Shown here piece after piece: positions 1 through 7,751 of a stretch of 64,000 nucleotides of DNA. The notes under the pieces were generated by a model that saw only the letters and a program-made list of their open reading frames with translations, did not search any database and was not told the DNA's origin. Location: the NCBI GenBank assembly GCA_022180565.1, contig BQML01000031.1, positions 1 through 64,000 of the forward strand. The letters run 5' to 3'. Both the position numbers and the translations under genes were made by a program. The stretch comes from Bacteroidia bacterium (lineage in GTDB: Bacteria > Bacteroidota > Ignavibacteria > UBA10030). Numbering within the stretch: the first letter of the stretch is position 1; each line of letters starts with the position of its first letter.

Positions 1-701
1 AGGCGGCCTGAACACTCAATCTCTGGTCGCCCAAATATGTCTTGACTTTCGGGGGTCAGTACACACACGTCCCGGCCATACATAACAGAAACGCTTTCGT
101 AGAGGCGCTCAAACGTCATGGATTGGAATTTTTGATTAAAAGCCTCTGAAAGCCGCTGGATGGCCTTGTGCTCCTCCACGTTTGGTAGGTTTGTGTTGGA
201 ATAGAGGAGCAGCTCGTAACTATCGGCCTCTTTATAATGTGATTTATTGAGTTTCGCAATCTTGTCGGCGATCGCGACCAATGCGAGCTTTGCCCATTCC
301 TCGAGGGCCTCGCTTTCTGGAAGTCCTGGACCGGGATCATAGAGCATTCCGCCACTTTCCCTGATTTTCTTGCCGAGATAGGTTAGGTTCTTCTGCCATT
401 GTTCTGTGGAAACATCGGTATGTTCGAGGCCAATGGTAGTCCCATCTTTTAAGGTTATTTGGAAGTCCGGACACTCAGACTTGCAAATAGAGAAAGGGAA
501 TTCGTTTGGATTGTGCTCGACGAACGACTGTAGGTAATGGATCGCGCAATAGCGCTCCCTGTGAAATGATTTTCGTCCAAGATCCCTTGGTGGAACGGTG
601 AGATCAAGTGACGCGAGGGTAGTATTGAAATTATCGCGACTTCTGAAAGAAAGGCAATCGCCCTCATTCTGCAAGAAGTCTGATCTTGGGGAGTTATTCA
701 T
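1..701 (-). CDS. Unknown protein, cut by the left edge; candidate integron cassette gene
   Basis: Reading the minus strand from an ATG at 701 gives an open frame with no stop to base 1, so at least 233 residues with the C-terminus missing. An in-frame TAG lies about 18 bases upstream, which limits the start to this ATG or a TTG at about 710. The protein begins MNNSPRSDF. Near residues 72-95 it reads ICKSECPDFQITLKDG followed by TIGLEHTD. The pattern PDF - short loop - IGLEHT resembles the core of PD-(D/E)XK-like nuclease folds, but I cannot assign a family. No signal peptide or membrane segment is visible. It is transcribed away from the integron-type integrase at 887, as the first cassette of an integron would be. 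The frame is real by codon pattern; function is unknown. Confidence 0.7.
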   Translation of the reverse strand, partial: MNNSPRSDFLQNEGDCLSFRSRDNFNTTLASLDLTVPPRDLGRKSFHRERYCAIHYLQSFVEHNPNEFPFSICKSECPDFQITLKDGTTIGLEHTDVSTEQWQKNLTYLGKKIRESGGMLYDPGPGLPESEALEEWAKLALVAIADKIAKLNKSHYKEADSYELLLYSNTNLPNVEEHKAIQRLSEAFNQKFQSMTFERLYESVSVMYGRDVCVLTPESQDIFGRPEIECSGR

Positions 702-886
702 TAGGCGCAACGCCAGCTAACCTAGGCTTAAACCTAAGGGAGGTACACTAATGTGAAACGGGGAATGTTAGTGAACCCCCACTTGCGGGTAATGTGCGAA
801 TTTCTATATTATGGCGGGTAAAGTCAAGTCCGCTCGCCCCGGGGGGCCTACGGCAACCACAATTCCATCCAAAAAAGGGGGGAACC
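702..886. other. Spacer between integrase and divergent gene; candidate attI/Pc region
   Basis: In integrons the recombination site attI and the cassette promoter lie between intI and the first cassette, as this spacer does. On the minus strand GTTAGCT (715-721) matches the core site GTTRRRY at six of seven bases, just before the start of the divergent gene. I could not recognise a full attI or attC (R/L boxes), so this is a positional suggestion only. A small hairpin-like CCC..GGG lies near 776-789. Confidence 0.3.
783..810 (+). promoter_or_regulatory. Putative promoter of the integrase gene
   Basis: TTGCGG (783-788), a 16-base spacer and TATATT (805-810) lie about 76 bases before the integrase ATG. 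The -10 is good and the -35 is moderate compared with the TTGACT form seen elsewhere in the window. Confidence 0.4.
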
Positions 887-1933
887 ATGCAAAAAACCAA
901 ACTTCTCGACCAGGTCCGCGAGGTCATCAGATTCAAACACTTGAGCCTCAGAACAGAAGAGGCTTATGTCTACTGGATTAAGCAGTTTATCCTCTTCCAC
1001 AACAAAACCCACCCCCAAACCATGGGCGAAAAAGAAATCCGACAATATCTCTCTCACCTCGCAACGGATAAAAACGTCGCCGCATCAACACAAAACCTGG
1101 CCCTCAATGCAATCATGTTTCTCTATAAGCAAGTGCTCAGAAAAGACCTCGGGACGCTGGGCGAAATCGAACAGGCGAAAAAACCCAAAAAACTGCCGAC
1201 GGTGTTTTCGCAAAATGAAGTTCTGATGATCCTGAGCGCCATGGAAGGTACACCACAACTGGTGGCAGGCTTACTCTACGGGGCGGGGCTAAGACTCATG
1301 GAATGCCTGAGACTACGCGTCAAAGACATAGACTTCGAGCGAAATCAAATCATCGTCAGAAGCGGAAAAGGCGAAAAAGATCGCATAACGCTGCTTCCGG
1401 AAACAATGAAAGAACCACTGAGGAAACATCTGGAATGGGTGAAACAACTTCATCAGAAAGACCTCGAAGACGGCTTCGGCGATACCTACCTCCCCCCGTC
1501 TCTGCTCCGAAAACACCCGCGGATGGCCTATGAATGGCCCTGGCAATATGTCTTCCCCGCACTCGAACGGTCAAATGACCCGCGATCAACAAGAATCGGA
1601 CGACATCACTTCCCGGAACTCAAAATCCAAATGGCCGTCAAACAAGCCCTCGCCAGTGCCAACATCCCGAAACAAGGAAGCCCGCATTCCTTCCGCCACT
1701 CGTTCGCAACCCATCTGCTCGAACAAGGACAAACCATCAGAGTGGTCCAACAACTGCTCGGTCATAAAGACGTGAGAACCACGATGATCTATACGCACGT
1801 GATCCAACGACCCGAAGCACCGGTGAAAAGCCCCCTGGATACAAACATCTCACAATCACTCACAGTGCTCAAAAGCACTTATCACCGCAAACAACTCCCC
1901 AAACCGAATCGCCTCATGAACCCCAATCCTTGA
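887..1933 (+). CDS. intI: Integron-type tyrosine recombinase (IntI)
   Basis: A 348-residue site-specific recombinase that would insert and excise gene cassettes at attI/attC sites. The start ATG at 887 is preceded by AAAGGGGGG; an in-frame ATG at 794 has no such site. An N-terminal SAM-like DNA-binding domain (1-100) is followed by a catalytic domain with R136, K161, H267, R270, H293 and nucleophile Y302. These lie exactly ten residues before the equivalents of class 1 IntI1 (R146, K171, H277, R280, H303, Y312). The IntI-specific insert between K and H-R-H is present (WPWQYVFPA at 218, then DPRSTRIGRHH at 231), which separates it from XerC/D. It ends in the usual SPLD motif plus about 30 extra residues. 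It stops five bases from the convergent isomerase gene. All catalytic residues are intact, so it is probably active. Confidence 0.93.
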   Translation: MQKTKLLDQVREVIRFKHLSLRTEEAYVYWIKQFILFHNKTHPQTMGEKEIRQYLSHLATDKNVAASTQNLALNAIMFLYKQVLRKDLGTLGEIEQAKKPKKLPTVFSQNEVLMILSAMEGTPQLVAGLLYGAGLRLMECLRLRVKDIDFERNQIIVRSGKGEKDRITLLPETMKEPLRKHLEWVKQLHQKDLEDGFGDTYLPPSLLRKHPRMAYEWPWQYVFPALERSNDPRSTRIGRHHFPELKIQMAVKQALASANIPKQGSPHSFRHSFATHLLEQGQTIRVVQQLLGHKDVRTTMIYTHVIQRPEAPVKSPLDTNISQSLTVLKSTYHRKQLPKPNRLMNPNP

Positions 1934-1937
1934 AGTC

Positions 1938-2420
1938 CTAATGCGCCCCGCCCGGACCATGCACATGACCATGACTGAGCTCCTCCGCAGTCGCTTCGCG
2001 AACGTTGACAACCTCCACCTCGAAATTCAAGGTCTTGCCTGCAAGGGGATGATTCGCATCAATCGTTACTGTGTCTTCACCAACCGCCGTCACCGTTACG
2101 ATCTGGCTCCCCCCGCTTCCCCCCTCGGCACGAAACTGCATCCCTACCTCCAACACTTCCACCCCCTCAAACCTGTCGCGCGCAACACTCACTACGCGCT
2201 TCTCATCCCTCTCCCCATATGCATCCACAGGACGAACGGAGACCTTGAAGGTGTCCCCGGCCGATCGACCGTCGAGAGAACTCTCCAAACCCGGAATGAT
2301 GTTCCCCATGCCTTGAATGTACGACAAGGGCTCACGACCATTCGACGTATCTATGACTTCTCCTCCCTCATCGGTCAGAGTGTAGTTGATCGTCACAACA
2401 CTGTTCTTTGCTATCTTCAT
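1938..2420 (-). CDS. slyD: FKBP-type peptidyl-prolyl isomerase, SlyD family
   Basis: A 160-residue cytoplasmic prolyl isomerase and chaperone. The FKBP half-domain (1-70) has the typical start VTINYTLTDEGGEVIDTS and the PLSYIQGMGNIIPGLE stretch. An insert-in-flap domain spans about 70-120. The return strand NHPLAGKTLNFEVEV (123-137) is a SlyD signature. The tail SHGHVHGPGGAH is a short histidine-rich stretch that may bind nickel, as in longer SlyD tails. Start: two adjacent ATGs (2423 and 2420) follow GGAGAGG; the second has better spacing, while a farther in-frame ATG at 2435 would place the ribosome site inside the gene. It converges on the integrase and has its own putative promoter at 2515-2542. 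Confidence 0.9.
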   Translation of the reverse strand: MKIAKNSVVTINYTLTDEGGEVIDTSNGREPLSYIQGMGNIIPGLESSLDGRSAGDTFKVSVRPVDAYGERDEKRVVSVARDRFEGVEVLEVGMQFRAEGGSGGSQIVTVTAVGEDTVTIDANHPLAGKTLNFEVEVVNVREATAEELSHGHVHGPGGAH

Positions 2421-2438
2421 CATTTTCCTCTCCATTAT

Positions 2439-2493
2439 GAACCTTAAACCTTAAACCTTGAACTTTAAACCTTGAACCCATACCTTCAACCTA
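2439..2493. repeat. Degenerate 7-base repeats (ACCTTAA / ACCTTGA)
   Basis: Direct repeats of ACCTTAA-like units upstream of the slyD start. The same motif recurs at 57617-57653 and, more degraded, at 22098-22158. They are non-coding and their role is unknown. Confidence 0.8.
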
Positions 2494-2514
2494 ACAATCC
2501 CGCGGAAACATGCC

Positions 2515-2542
2515 AGAATAAAATCACAATACGCACTGTCAA
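2515..2542 (-). promoter_or_regulatory. Putative slyD promoter
   Basis: On the minus strand TTGACA (2542-2537), 16 bases, TATTCT (2520-2515), about 95 bases before the slyD start and abutting the stop of the upstream gene. Confidence 0.5.
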
Positions 2543-3589
2543 TTAACGAAACGGATACCCCACATACTCCCTCGACCACTCTCCCTCAATAGTCAGCTCC
2601 TCTTGGTAGCGCTTGGCAGGATTGAAAAACAACGCCCCCAACGTGCCTTTTTGCCAATACAAATCCAAGGCGAACGGCGAAATGCCCCGGTCTGAACCGA
2701 AAGGACCGCTGAAATTGTCGGCATCGTAATACCGAGGAACCGGCGCGTCCACGAGCTCATCCTTATACCTCCAAATGCCGTCAAATAACTTCCCGTCACC
2801 CGTAACCTCCCCGCGCCGTACCAATGGCCAAAGCCGGGCCAACGTGGATTCCAACTGATACGGAACCTCCCCGCGCTTATACGACTTCGGCTCCCGCACT
2901 TCTTCAGCACCGCGAACCGGCCTGAACAACAGTCCACTCCCGCCTTCAAAGGAATACAGACTGTCCCTCTGAAAATGAACGTCGCTGTCTGAATCCAGTG
3001 TTCCATAGATGCCGTGGCCGTGAGACTCGACGAAAACCGCAACGTGTGTGCCAAAAGGACTCGGAATCCCTGCGTCGTCTACAGTCTGGAACTCTCCCGT
3101 GATATCGAATTCCCCCGAGGCGATGCCGGAATAGGAATTGACGTACACATCGCAAGCATAGTGCGCCTGCGTCCAAAGAAGAACGACCCGACCGTCCGAT
3201 TTGCGGACGACAACCTGGAGATTCTCCCCATCGTTTTCATGAGTGTCGTGAACGTAAAACGTGAACCCCGCCCAGTCCCGGGGATGAAACAAATGATACG
3301 AAATGAAATAGTGCGACCAGGTCTCCAGAACGGCGTAATACACCGTGGGTTTGAGATCATACAACTCGAAATTCTCCCAGTTGTTCTCGCCAATCAGATC
3401 CCCGTCGAAATCGATGTTCGTGATGATGTCCTGCCGCCCCTTGGTTTCGTGCGTGGCGTGGTAGATGTACGGAGCATAGCGGAGCGCAACAGCATACTGC
3501 TCGTCGCGAACCGCAGGAACACCCCGGTTGGGCTGTCGGGACGGGTCCTGAAACAGAAGTACGAAGAGGAGGATCAGAAAAGCCGGCAT
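2543..3589 (-). CDS. Secreted protein of unknown function
   Basis: A 348-residue protein with a short hydrophobic N-terminus (MPAFLILLFVLLF), so probably exported. No catalytic domain is recognised with confidence. Aromatic and acidic motifs are abundant: YAPYIYHATHETKG near 38, then IDFDGDLIGENNWEN near 59, then ETWSHYFISYHLFHPRDW near 88, then DTHENDGEN near 114, a possible metal or carbohydrate site. The order 'water/HPRDW - H-E-N-D - GE' faintly recalls Vps62/NPP1-like proteins with an HxxDWE-type motif, but I would not name it so. It sits alone between slyD and the permease genes, with its own promoter-like site at 3624-3652. Confidence 0.75.
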   Translation of the reverse strand: MPAFLILLFVLLFQDPSRQPNRGVPAVRDEQYAVALRYAPYIYHATHETKGRQDIITNIDFDGDLIGENNWENFELYDLKPTVYYAVLETWSHYFISYHLFHPRDWAGFTFYVHDTHENDGENLQVVVRKSDGRVVLLWTQAHYACDVYVNSYSGIASGEFDITGEFQTVDDAGIPSPFGTHVAVFVESHGHGIYGTLDSDSDVHFQRDSLYSFEGGSGLLFRPVRGAEEVREPKSYKRGEVPYQLESTLARLWPLVRRGEVTGDGKLFDGIWRYKDELVDAPVPRYYDADNFSGPFGSDRGISPFALDLYWQKGTLGALFFNPAKRYQEELTIEGEWSREYVGYPFR

Positions 3590-3623
3590 GGAAAAAGATG
3601 GAAAACGTCTGAATTCCTAAATG

Positions 3624-3652
3624 AATCTACGGATGAGTGAAGAGATGTGCAA
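3624..3652 (-). promoter_or_regulatory. Putative promoter of the secreted unknown
   Basis: On the minus strand TTGCAC (3652-3647), 17 bases, TAGATT (3629-3624), 35 bases before the ATG at 3589. Confidence 0.4.
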
Positions 3653-3653
3653 T

Positions 3654-3700
3654 GAAAAAGGAAAAGGGAAAAGGGAAAAGGGAAAATGGAAAGGAAAATG
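3654..3700. repeat. Purine tandem repeat (GGGAAAA units)
   Basis: Four or more copies of a 7-base GGGAAAA-like unit in the spacer after the permease gene at 3724. It belongs to the same class of 7-base purine arrays as 9939-10012 and 21991-22096. Confidence 0.85.
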
Positions 3701-3723
3701 AATAAGGCGATGAGTGCGACGAA

Positions 3724-4965
3724 CTACTCGTATCTCAGAGATTCCACAGGATCGACCGATGCGGCTTTACGGGCAGGGAAGAAGCCGGCCAGGAGACCAA
3801 TGAGCGTGAGAATCCCCGTCGTGAGGAGAGTCGTGCTTGCCGATAGAATGGGCTTTCCAAGAAACTGCATAGCGCCGTCGTCGGATGGAAGAAGACGAAC
3901 GACGGAGACAATGCCATAGGAGATCGCCAGACCCACCACCCCCCCAAGAGCGGCAAGAAGCAACGCCTCAAAAATGAATTGTGCCAGAATATACCTCCGC
4001 CGCGCCCCGATGGCCATCTTGATGCCGATCTCGCGGGTCCTCTCCTTCACCACAACATACATGACATTCGCCACCCCGACACCGGCAATGAGAAGGGTGA
4101 GGAAACCGACCGAGAAGAGGAAGATCGAAACGCCCAAACCAATCCTCCGGCTGATCTTCTCGCCTTCGATGAAATCCCAAATGCCCAGCGCCCGCTCATC
4201 GTCCGGACTGAACTTATACTTGCGGCCGAGAATCCTGTACAGATCGGACTTTACTTCTGCCTGTTTGCCGGGATCGGTGGGACGAATGACAATACTGTTG
4301 ACAAACGTACTGCCGTAGGATGTCTTGAAGGTCGAGTACGGAATGATGGCCCGGCGGGTGTCCGGACCGTTGTTCATCGATGTCTGGATCTTCTTCTGCA
4401 TGATCCCGATGATCGTAAAAGGAACGCCGTCAACCAGAATGGTCTTGCCGACCGGGTCCTCGTCCTTGAAGATCTCCTTCGCAATGACCTCGCCCAGGAA
4501 CAGTACGCGGCGTTGAAGCACGACATCCATCTCGTTCAGAAACCGACCTCCCGCGGCGGGATACATGCGGCGCATTTCTTCGAAGAACGGATTGACACCC
4601 TCGCATTCCGTGGTGACCGAATACTTCCCGTAGGTGAGTGTGATGTTCTTGCGATACTGCGGACTGATCATGTCGATCGCCGGCACGATGCGGTCGAGCA
4701 GTTCGGCGTCCTCCTCGAGAAGACGAATACGACGGCCCTTGGGAAGGCCTTCATGAACCATGCCGGTCTCGCCGCCGTACACCACAAGAATGCGGTCGCC
4801 GGCGTTGAGCAAACCGTTCATCATCTGAGTGCCCAACCCGTCGCCGAAGGAGAGGAGGAGGACCACCGCGACCGTGCCCCACGTGATGGCAGCCAGGGTC
4901 AGCATGGCCCGCGTGCGATGGGCCTTCAGATCGAGAAAAAAGTCTTTAAGAAGTTCGAGCCACAT
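3724..4965 (-). CDS. ABC transporter permease, MacB/FtsX family
   Basis: A 413-residue inner-membrane permease of the MacB/LolCE type, likely half of an efflux or lipoprotein-type transporter that transmits force to the periplasm. There is one membrane helix at about 22-42, a periplasmic MacB-PCD domain (about 45-270), then three helices at about 278-308, 330-356 and 378-400. Conserved features are the cytoplasmic loop RTREIGIKMAIGARRR and the C-terminal PARKAASVDPVESLRYE, both hallmarks of the family. It is the last gene of an operon with a second permease and a membrane fusion protein. No ATPase gene lies in the window, so the transporter needs a partner from elsewhere. Confidence 0.9.
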   Translation of the reverse strand: MWLELLKDFFLDLKAHRTRAMLTLAAITWGTVAVVLLLSFGDGLGTQMMNGLLNAGDRILVVYGGETGMVHEGLPKGRRIRLLEEDAELLDRIVPAIDMISPQYRKNITLTYGKYSVTTECEGVNPFFEEMRRMYPAAGGRFLNEMDVVLQRRVLFLGEVIAKEIFKDEDPVGKTILVDGVPFTIIGIMQKKIQTSMNNGPDTRRAIIPYSTFKTSYGSTFVNSIVIRPTDPGKQAEVKSDLYRILGRKYKFSPDDERALGIWDFIEGEKISRRIGLGVSIFLFSVGFLTLLIAGVGVANVMYVVVKERTREIGIKMAIGARRRYILAQFIFEALLLAALGGVVGLAISYGIVSVVRLLPSDDGAMQFLGKPILSASTTLLTTGILTLIGLLAGFFPARKAASVDPVESLRYE

Positions 4966-4989
4966 GGGCTTGGTTGAATTCTGTAATTT

Positions 4990-5094
4990 ATCGGATCATC
5001 GGAACATCGGATCATCGGATCATCGGGTCTTCCCGATCCCCCGATCCCCCGATGACCCGATCCCCCGATCCCCCGATCCCCCGATGACCCGATC
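4990..5094. repeat. Two-part tandem array with inverted halves
   Basis: The left half is built of CGGATCAT-like units and the right half of CCCCCGAT / GACCCGAT units. The junction ATCGGG-TCTT-CCCGAT is a perfect hairpin stem, so the halves are partly inverted. The array fills the whole spacer between the two permease genes and could form a large hairpin in mRNA. Confidence 0.85.
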
Positions 5095-5096
5095 TT

Positions 5097-6329
5097 TCAT
5101 GTCCTCAAACATTCCACCACATCCAGATTGGATGCCTTGCGGGCGGGCATCAGGCCGGCAATGAGGCCGATGATCGTCAAAATCGCTACGGTCACAAATA
5201 CCACGTCCATGGAGAGCACGGGAGCACCGACGAACTCCCGGATCGGGATAAACTGAAGAAGCTCGATCAGGCCCACAGCGATGAGGAAGCCGATCAACGA
5301 TCCCATCCCCACGATGAAGAATGTCTCCATGAAGAACTGAAAGAGTATGTTGGACCTCTTCGCGCCGACAGCGCGCTTGATGCCGATCTCCTTAATCCGC
5401 TCCTGCACGACAATGTACATGATGTTCGCTACCCCCAGGCCGGCCACACCGAGCGTAAAACTGCCGATGAGACCCATGAAGATATTGAAACCAAGAAAGA
5501 AATAAAAAATAAACTTGTCGAAGCGCGACGTGTCCCAAATCCACACCGCATCCTCATCGGTCGGGTCGAATTTGTACCTCTTGCCTAGCACGGCCCTCAC
5601 CTTGTTGTTGACTTCTTCCGCAATCGTGGGGTCTTTCACCTTGTAGATGATATTGTTGAGCCGAACCGCTCCAAACACGCTGGCGTACGTCGCCGACGGT
5701 ATGAACACACGGTCCTGATCACGGGAATTATACGACGAGTTCTGAGTCTTCTTCTGCATCACCCCGATCACCGTGAACGGCACTTCACCGACGTATATCA
5801 CGCGCCCGATGGGATTGGTTTGACCGAACAGAAAATCGCGTACCCTGTTGCCGATGACCGCCACACGGCGGCGCAGATCGACGTCGGGCTGGTTGATGAA
5901 CCGGCCCCCCGGTTCGGGAATGATGTTGCGCATGTCGCCGTAGATCGGAATGACACCCGCGACCAGAGGATTGAGAATGTTTTCACCCACGCGCGCCGAA
6001 ACACGCGTGGAATACTCCGGACTCACAGACTCAAGCTCGGGAATCTGCTGGGCCAAAAGGCGTACGTCGTCCTCCAGAAAACTGATGGACCGTCCCGTCC
6101 CGAATCCCTCCCACGCCTTGGTCGTGCGGCCCGGAAACATGATGGCAATGCTCTCCCCGATGCCGTGCATGTTGATGGACATCTGCTGTTTGAAGCCGAC
6201 GCCGAAGGCGATCAGCACCACGATCGCCACCGTGCCCCAGATGATGCCGAACATCGTCAGGAACGCACGAAGCTTCTGGGCCTTGAGGTCCAGATAGAAT
6301 TCCGTGATAATGGTGCGAAGATGATCCAT
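5097..6329 (-). CDS. ABC transporter permease, MacB/FtsX family (second copy)
   Basis: A 410-residue paralogue of the permease downstream. The start is placed at MDHLRTIITEFYLDLKAQK (6329) because residues added by an earlier ATG (6401) are translated from the repeat array. There is an N-terminal helix (LTMFGIIWGTVAIVVLIAFGVG), a periplasmic domain that includes MRNIIPEPGGRFINQPDVD, then three C-terminal helices and the family end PARKASNLDVVECLRT. Two different permeases side by side suggest a heterodimeric MacB-like or LolCE-like complex. Their order after a membrane fusion protein supports export across the envelope. Confidence 0.9.
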   Translation of the reverse strand: MDHLRTIITEFYLDLKAQKLRAFLTMFGIIWGTVAIVVLIAFGVGFKQQMSINMHGIGESIAIMFPGRTTKAWEGFGTGRSISFLEDDVRLLAQQIPELESVSPEYSTRVSARVGENILNPLVAGVIPIYGDMRNIIPEPGGRFINQPDVDLRRRVAVIGNRVRDFLFGQTNPIGRVIYVGEVPFTVIGVMQKKTQNSSYNSRDQDRVFIPSATYASVFGAVRLNNIIYKVKDPTIAEEVNNKVRAVLGKRYKFDPTDEDAVWIWDTSRFDKFIFYFFLGFNIFMGLIGSFTLGVAGLGVANIMYIVVQERIKEIGIKRAVGAKRSNILFQFFMETFFIVGMGSLIGFLIAVGLIELLQFIPIREFVGAPVLSMDVVFVTVAILTIIGLIAGLMPARKASNLDVVECLRT

Positions 6330-6334
6330 GGGGA

Positions 6335-6461
6335 AATCAGAAATTCGAAATTCGAAATTCGAAATCCGAAGCAAATCCAAAAATCCGAAATCACAAATCA
6401 AAAGCGATTGGAATTTCGTGCTTCGAATTTGTGTCGAAATTCGGATTTCGAATTTCGTGCT
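6335..6461. repeat. AAATTCG tandem repeats with inverted arm
   Basis: The left arm (about 6339-6371) has GAAATTC/GAAATCC units. The right arm (about 6423-6458) carries the reverse-complement words TTCGAATTT / GGATTTCG. The units also occur upstream of metK (16451-16600). Any ORFs across this stretch are artefacts of the repeat. Confidence 0.85.
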
Positions 6462-7552
6462 TACTCTATCTTCTTCACCGGCTTCTCCGCCACCTCATCC
6501 CCTTCCTTCAATCCCTCAAGGACTTCAATGCTGATCGCGTCGCTTAAGCCGGTCTTAATCACGCGTTCCTCTTCCTGCTGAGGTCCCAGGGCCACCTTCA
6601 CAAAGGCGGAATCGTTTCGAAATGTGACGGTCCGTTCCGGGATCGTCAGAACATCCGTTTTCTTGTTAATGATGATGTTCGCATTGGCCGAATACCCCGC
6701 CCGGAGCACGGTGTTCTTGGAGGCCGGAATGAGAATCTCAATCGGAAACACTGTGGCATTGTCCTTCTTCTCGGCTTTGAGCCAGATCTTTCTCAAAACC
6801 CCCTTGACGGTGTCGTTCGGAAGTGCCCCGACTTTCAGATCGGCTTCCATCCCTTCCCTGAGTCTGCCCACGTCGATCTCGTCCACCGTTCCCTTGAAAA
6901 TGAGCCTCTCCATGTTCGCCATCTTCATGAGCACCGTGCCTTCTTGAAACGTTGTAAGAGGAGTGACGGGATCACCGACCTCCACGGTGCGACTAAGAAC
7001 AAAACCGTCGATTGGAGCTTTGATGATCGACTCGATCTGCGTCTTGCCGATCATCACCCTGCCGCTTTCAAGCAGAGCCAGCTTTTCACGGCTGATCTGG
7101 AGCTGAAGCATGGCCTCGTCATATCGCCGCACAAAATCCTCATATTCCTTCTGGGAAATGAGCTGGGCCTTAATGAGGGCTTCCTGTCGGGTCTTTTCCT
7201 TGGTCAGGTTGTCCACCTCGACTTCCCGAAGCTCGACCTGGCGTTTGGCATCGGCGAGTTCGAGGGGCGTCGGGTCGGGCTTGACCTCGAGAAGCGGATC
7301 TCCCGCCTTCACGTATGTGCCGACATCGGCGAAGATCCTCTTGACCACGCCCGTTACCTTGGATTTGACCGAGACCTCGTTCTCGGGCTCGATCGTGCCC
7401 ACAGCAAGAGCCTTGTCGACGATCGTCCCCCGGACAACCTTGACGCGGGGAAGCATGGCTTCGGCCGATTCATTGGATCCGCCGAAAAGGAACACGGCAA
7501 CGATCACGAGAGTAACGATGACTATGGTGGGTACAATGACTTTTTTCTTCAT
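6461..7552 (-). CDS. Membrane fusion protein (MacA/HlyD family periplasmic adaptor)
   Basis: A 363-residue adaptor linking an inner-membrane exporter to an outer-membrane channel. The start is set at MKKKVIVPTIVIVTLVIVA (7552), which gives a normal short anchor; an ATG at 7579 is also possible. The order is an N-terminal helix, half of a lipoyl domain (GTIEPENEVSVKSKVTG, then DVGTYVKAGDPLLEV), a long alpha-helical hairpin rich in Glu/Lys/Gln, the second lipoyl half (IIKAPIDGFVLSRTVEVGD), then beta-barrel and membrane-proximal domains. It is the first gene of the operon with the two FtsX-like permeases at 5097 and 3724. No outer-membrane channel (TolC) is seen nearby. Confidence 0.9.
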   Translation of the reverse strand: MKKKVIVPTIVIVTLVIVAVFLFGGSNESAEAMLPRVKVVRGTIVDKALAVGTIEPENEVSVKSKVTGVVKRIFADVGTYVKAGDPLLEVKPDPTPLELADAKRQVELREVEVDNLTKEKTRQEALIKAQLISQKEYEDFVRRYDEAMLQLQISREKLALLESGRVMIGKTQIESIIKAPIDGFVLSRTVEVGDPVTPLTTFQEGTVLMKMANMERLIFKGTVDEIDVGRLREGMEADLKVGALPNDTVKGVLRKIWLKAEKKDNATVFPIEILIPASKNTVLRAGYSANANIIINKKTDVLTIPERTVTFRNDSAFVKVALGPQQEEERVIKTGLSDAISIEVLEGLKEGDEVAEKPVKKIE

Positions 7553-7751
7553 AAAAATCCGCAGGAAAGAGAGGTTCATGAAAACACCCGTAGGGTGGTC
7601 CGGACGGTTCGATGACCATTCGACTACGTGAATTTCTCAGAAATGTTGCGGCAAGGGTTGGAAAAGTCTTGCGACTCCATGCCGGACAGCGCTGTTGTAC
7701 TTAGACTGTCCGAAGGCCCAAAATGTTGCAAATGGAAGGAGGGAAGACCCT

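Noticed and set aside
794-886. Upstream start ATG (794) for the integrase
   Set aside because: The extra residues cover the promoter region and show no conservation, and a strong ribosome site sits at 887.
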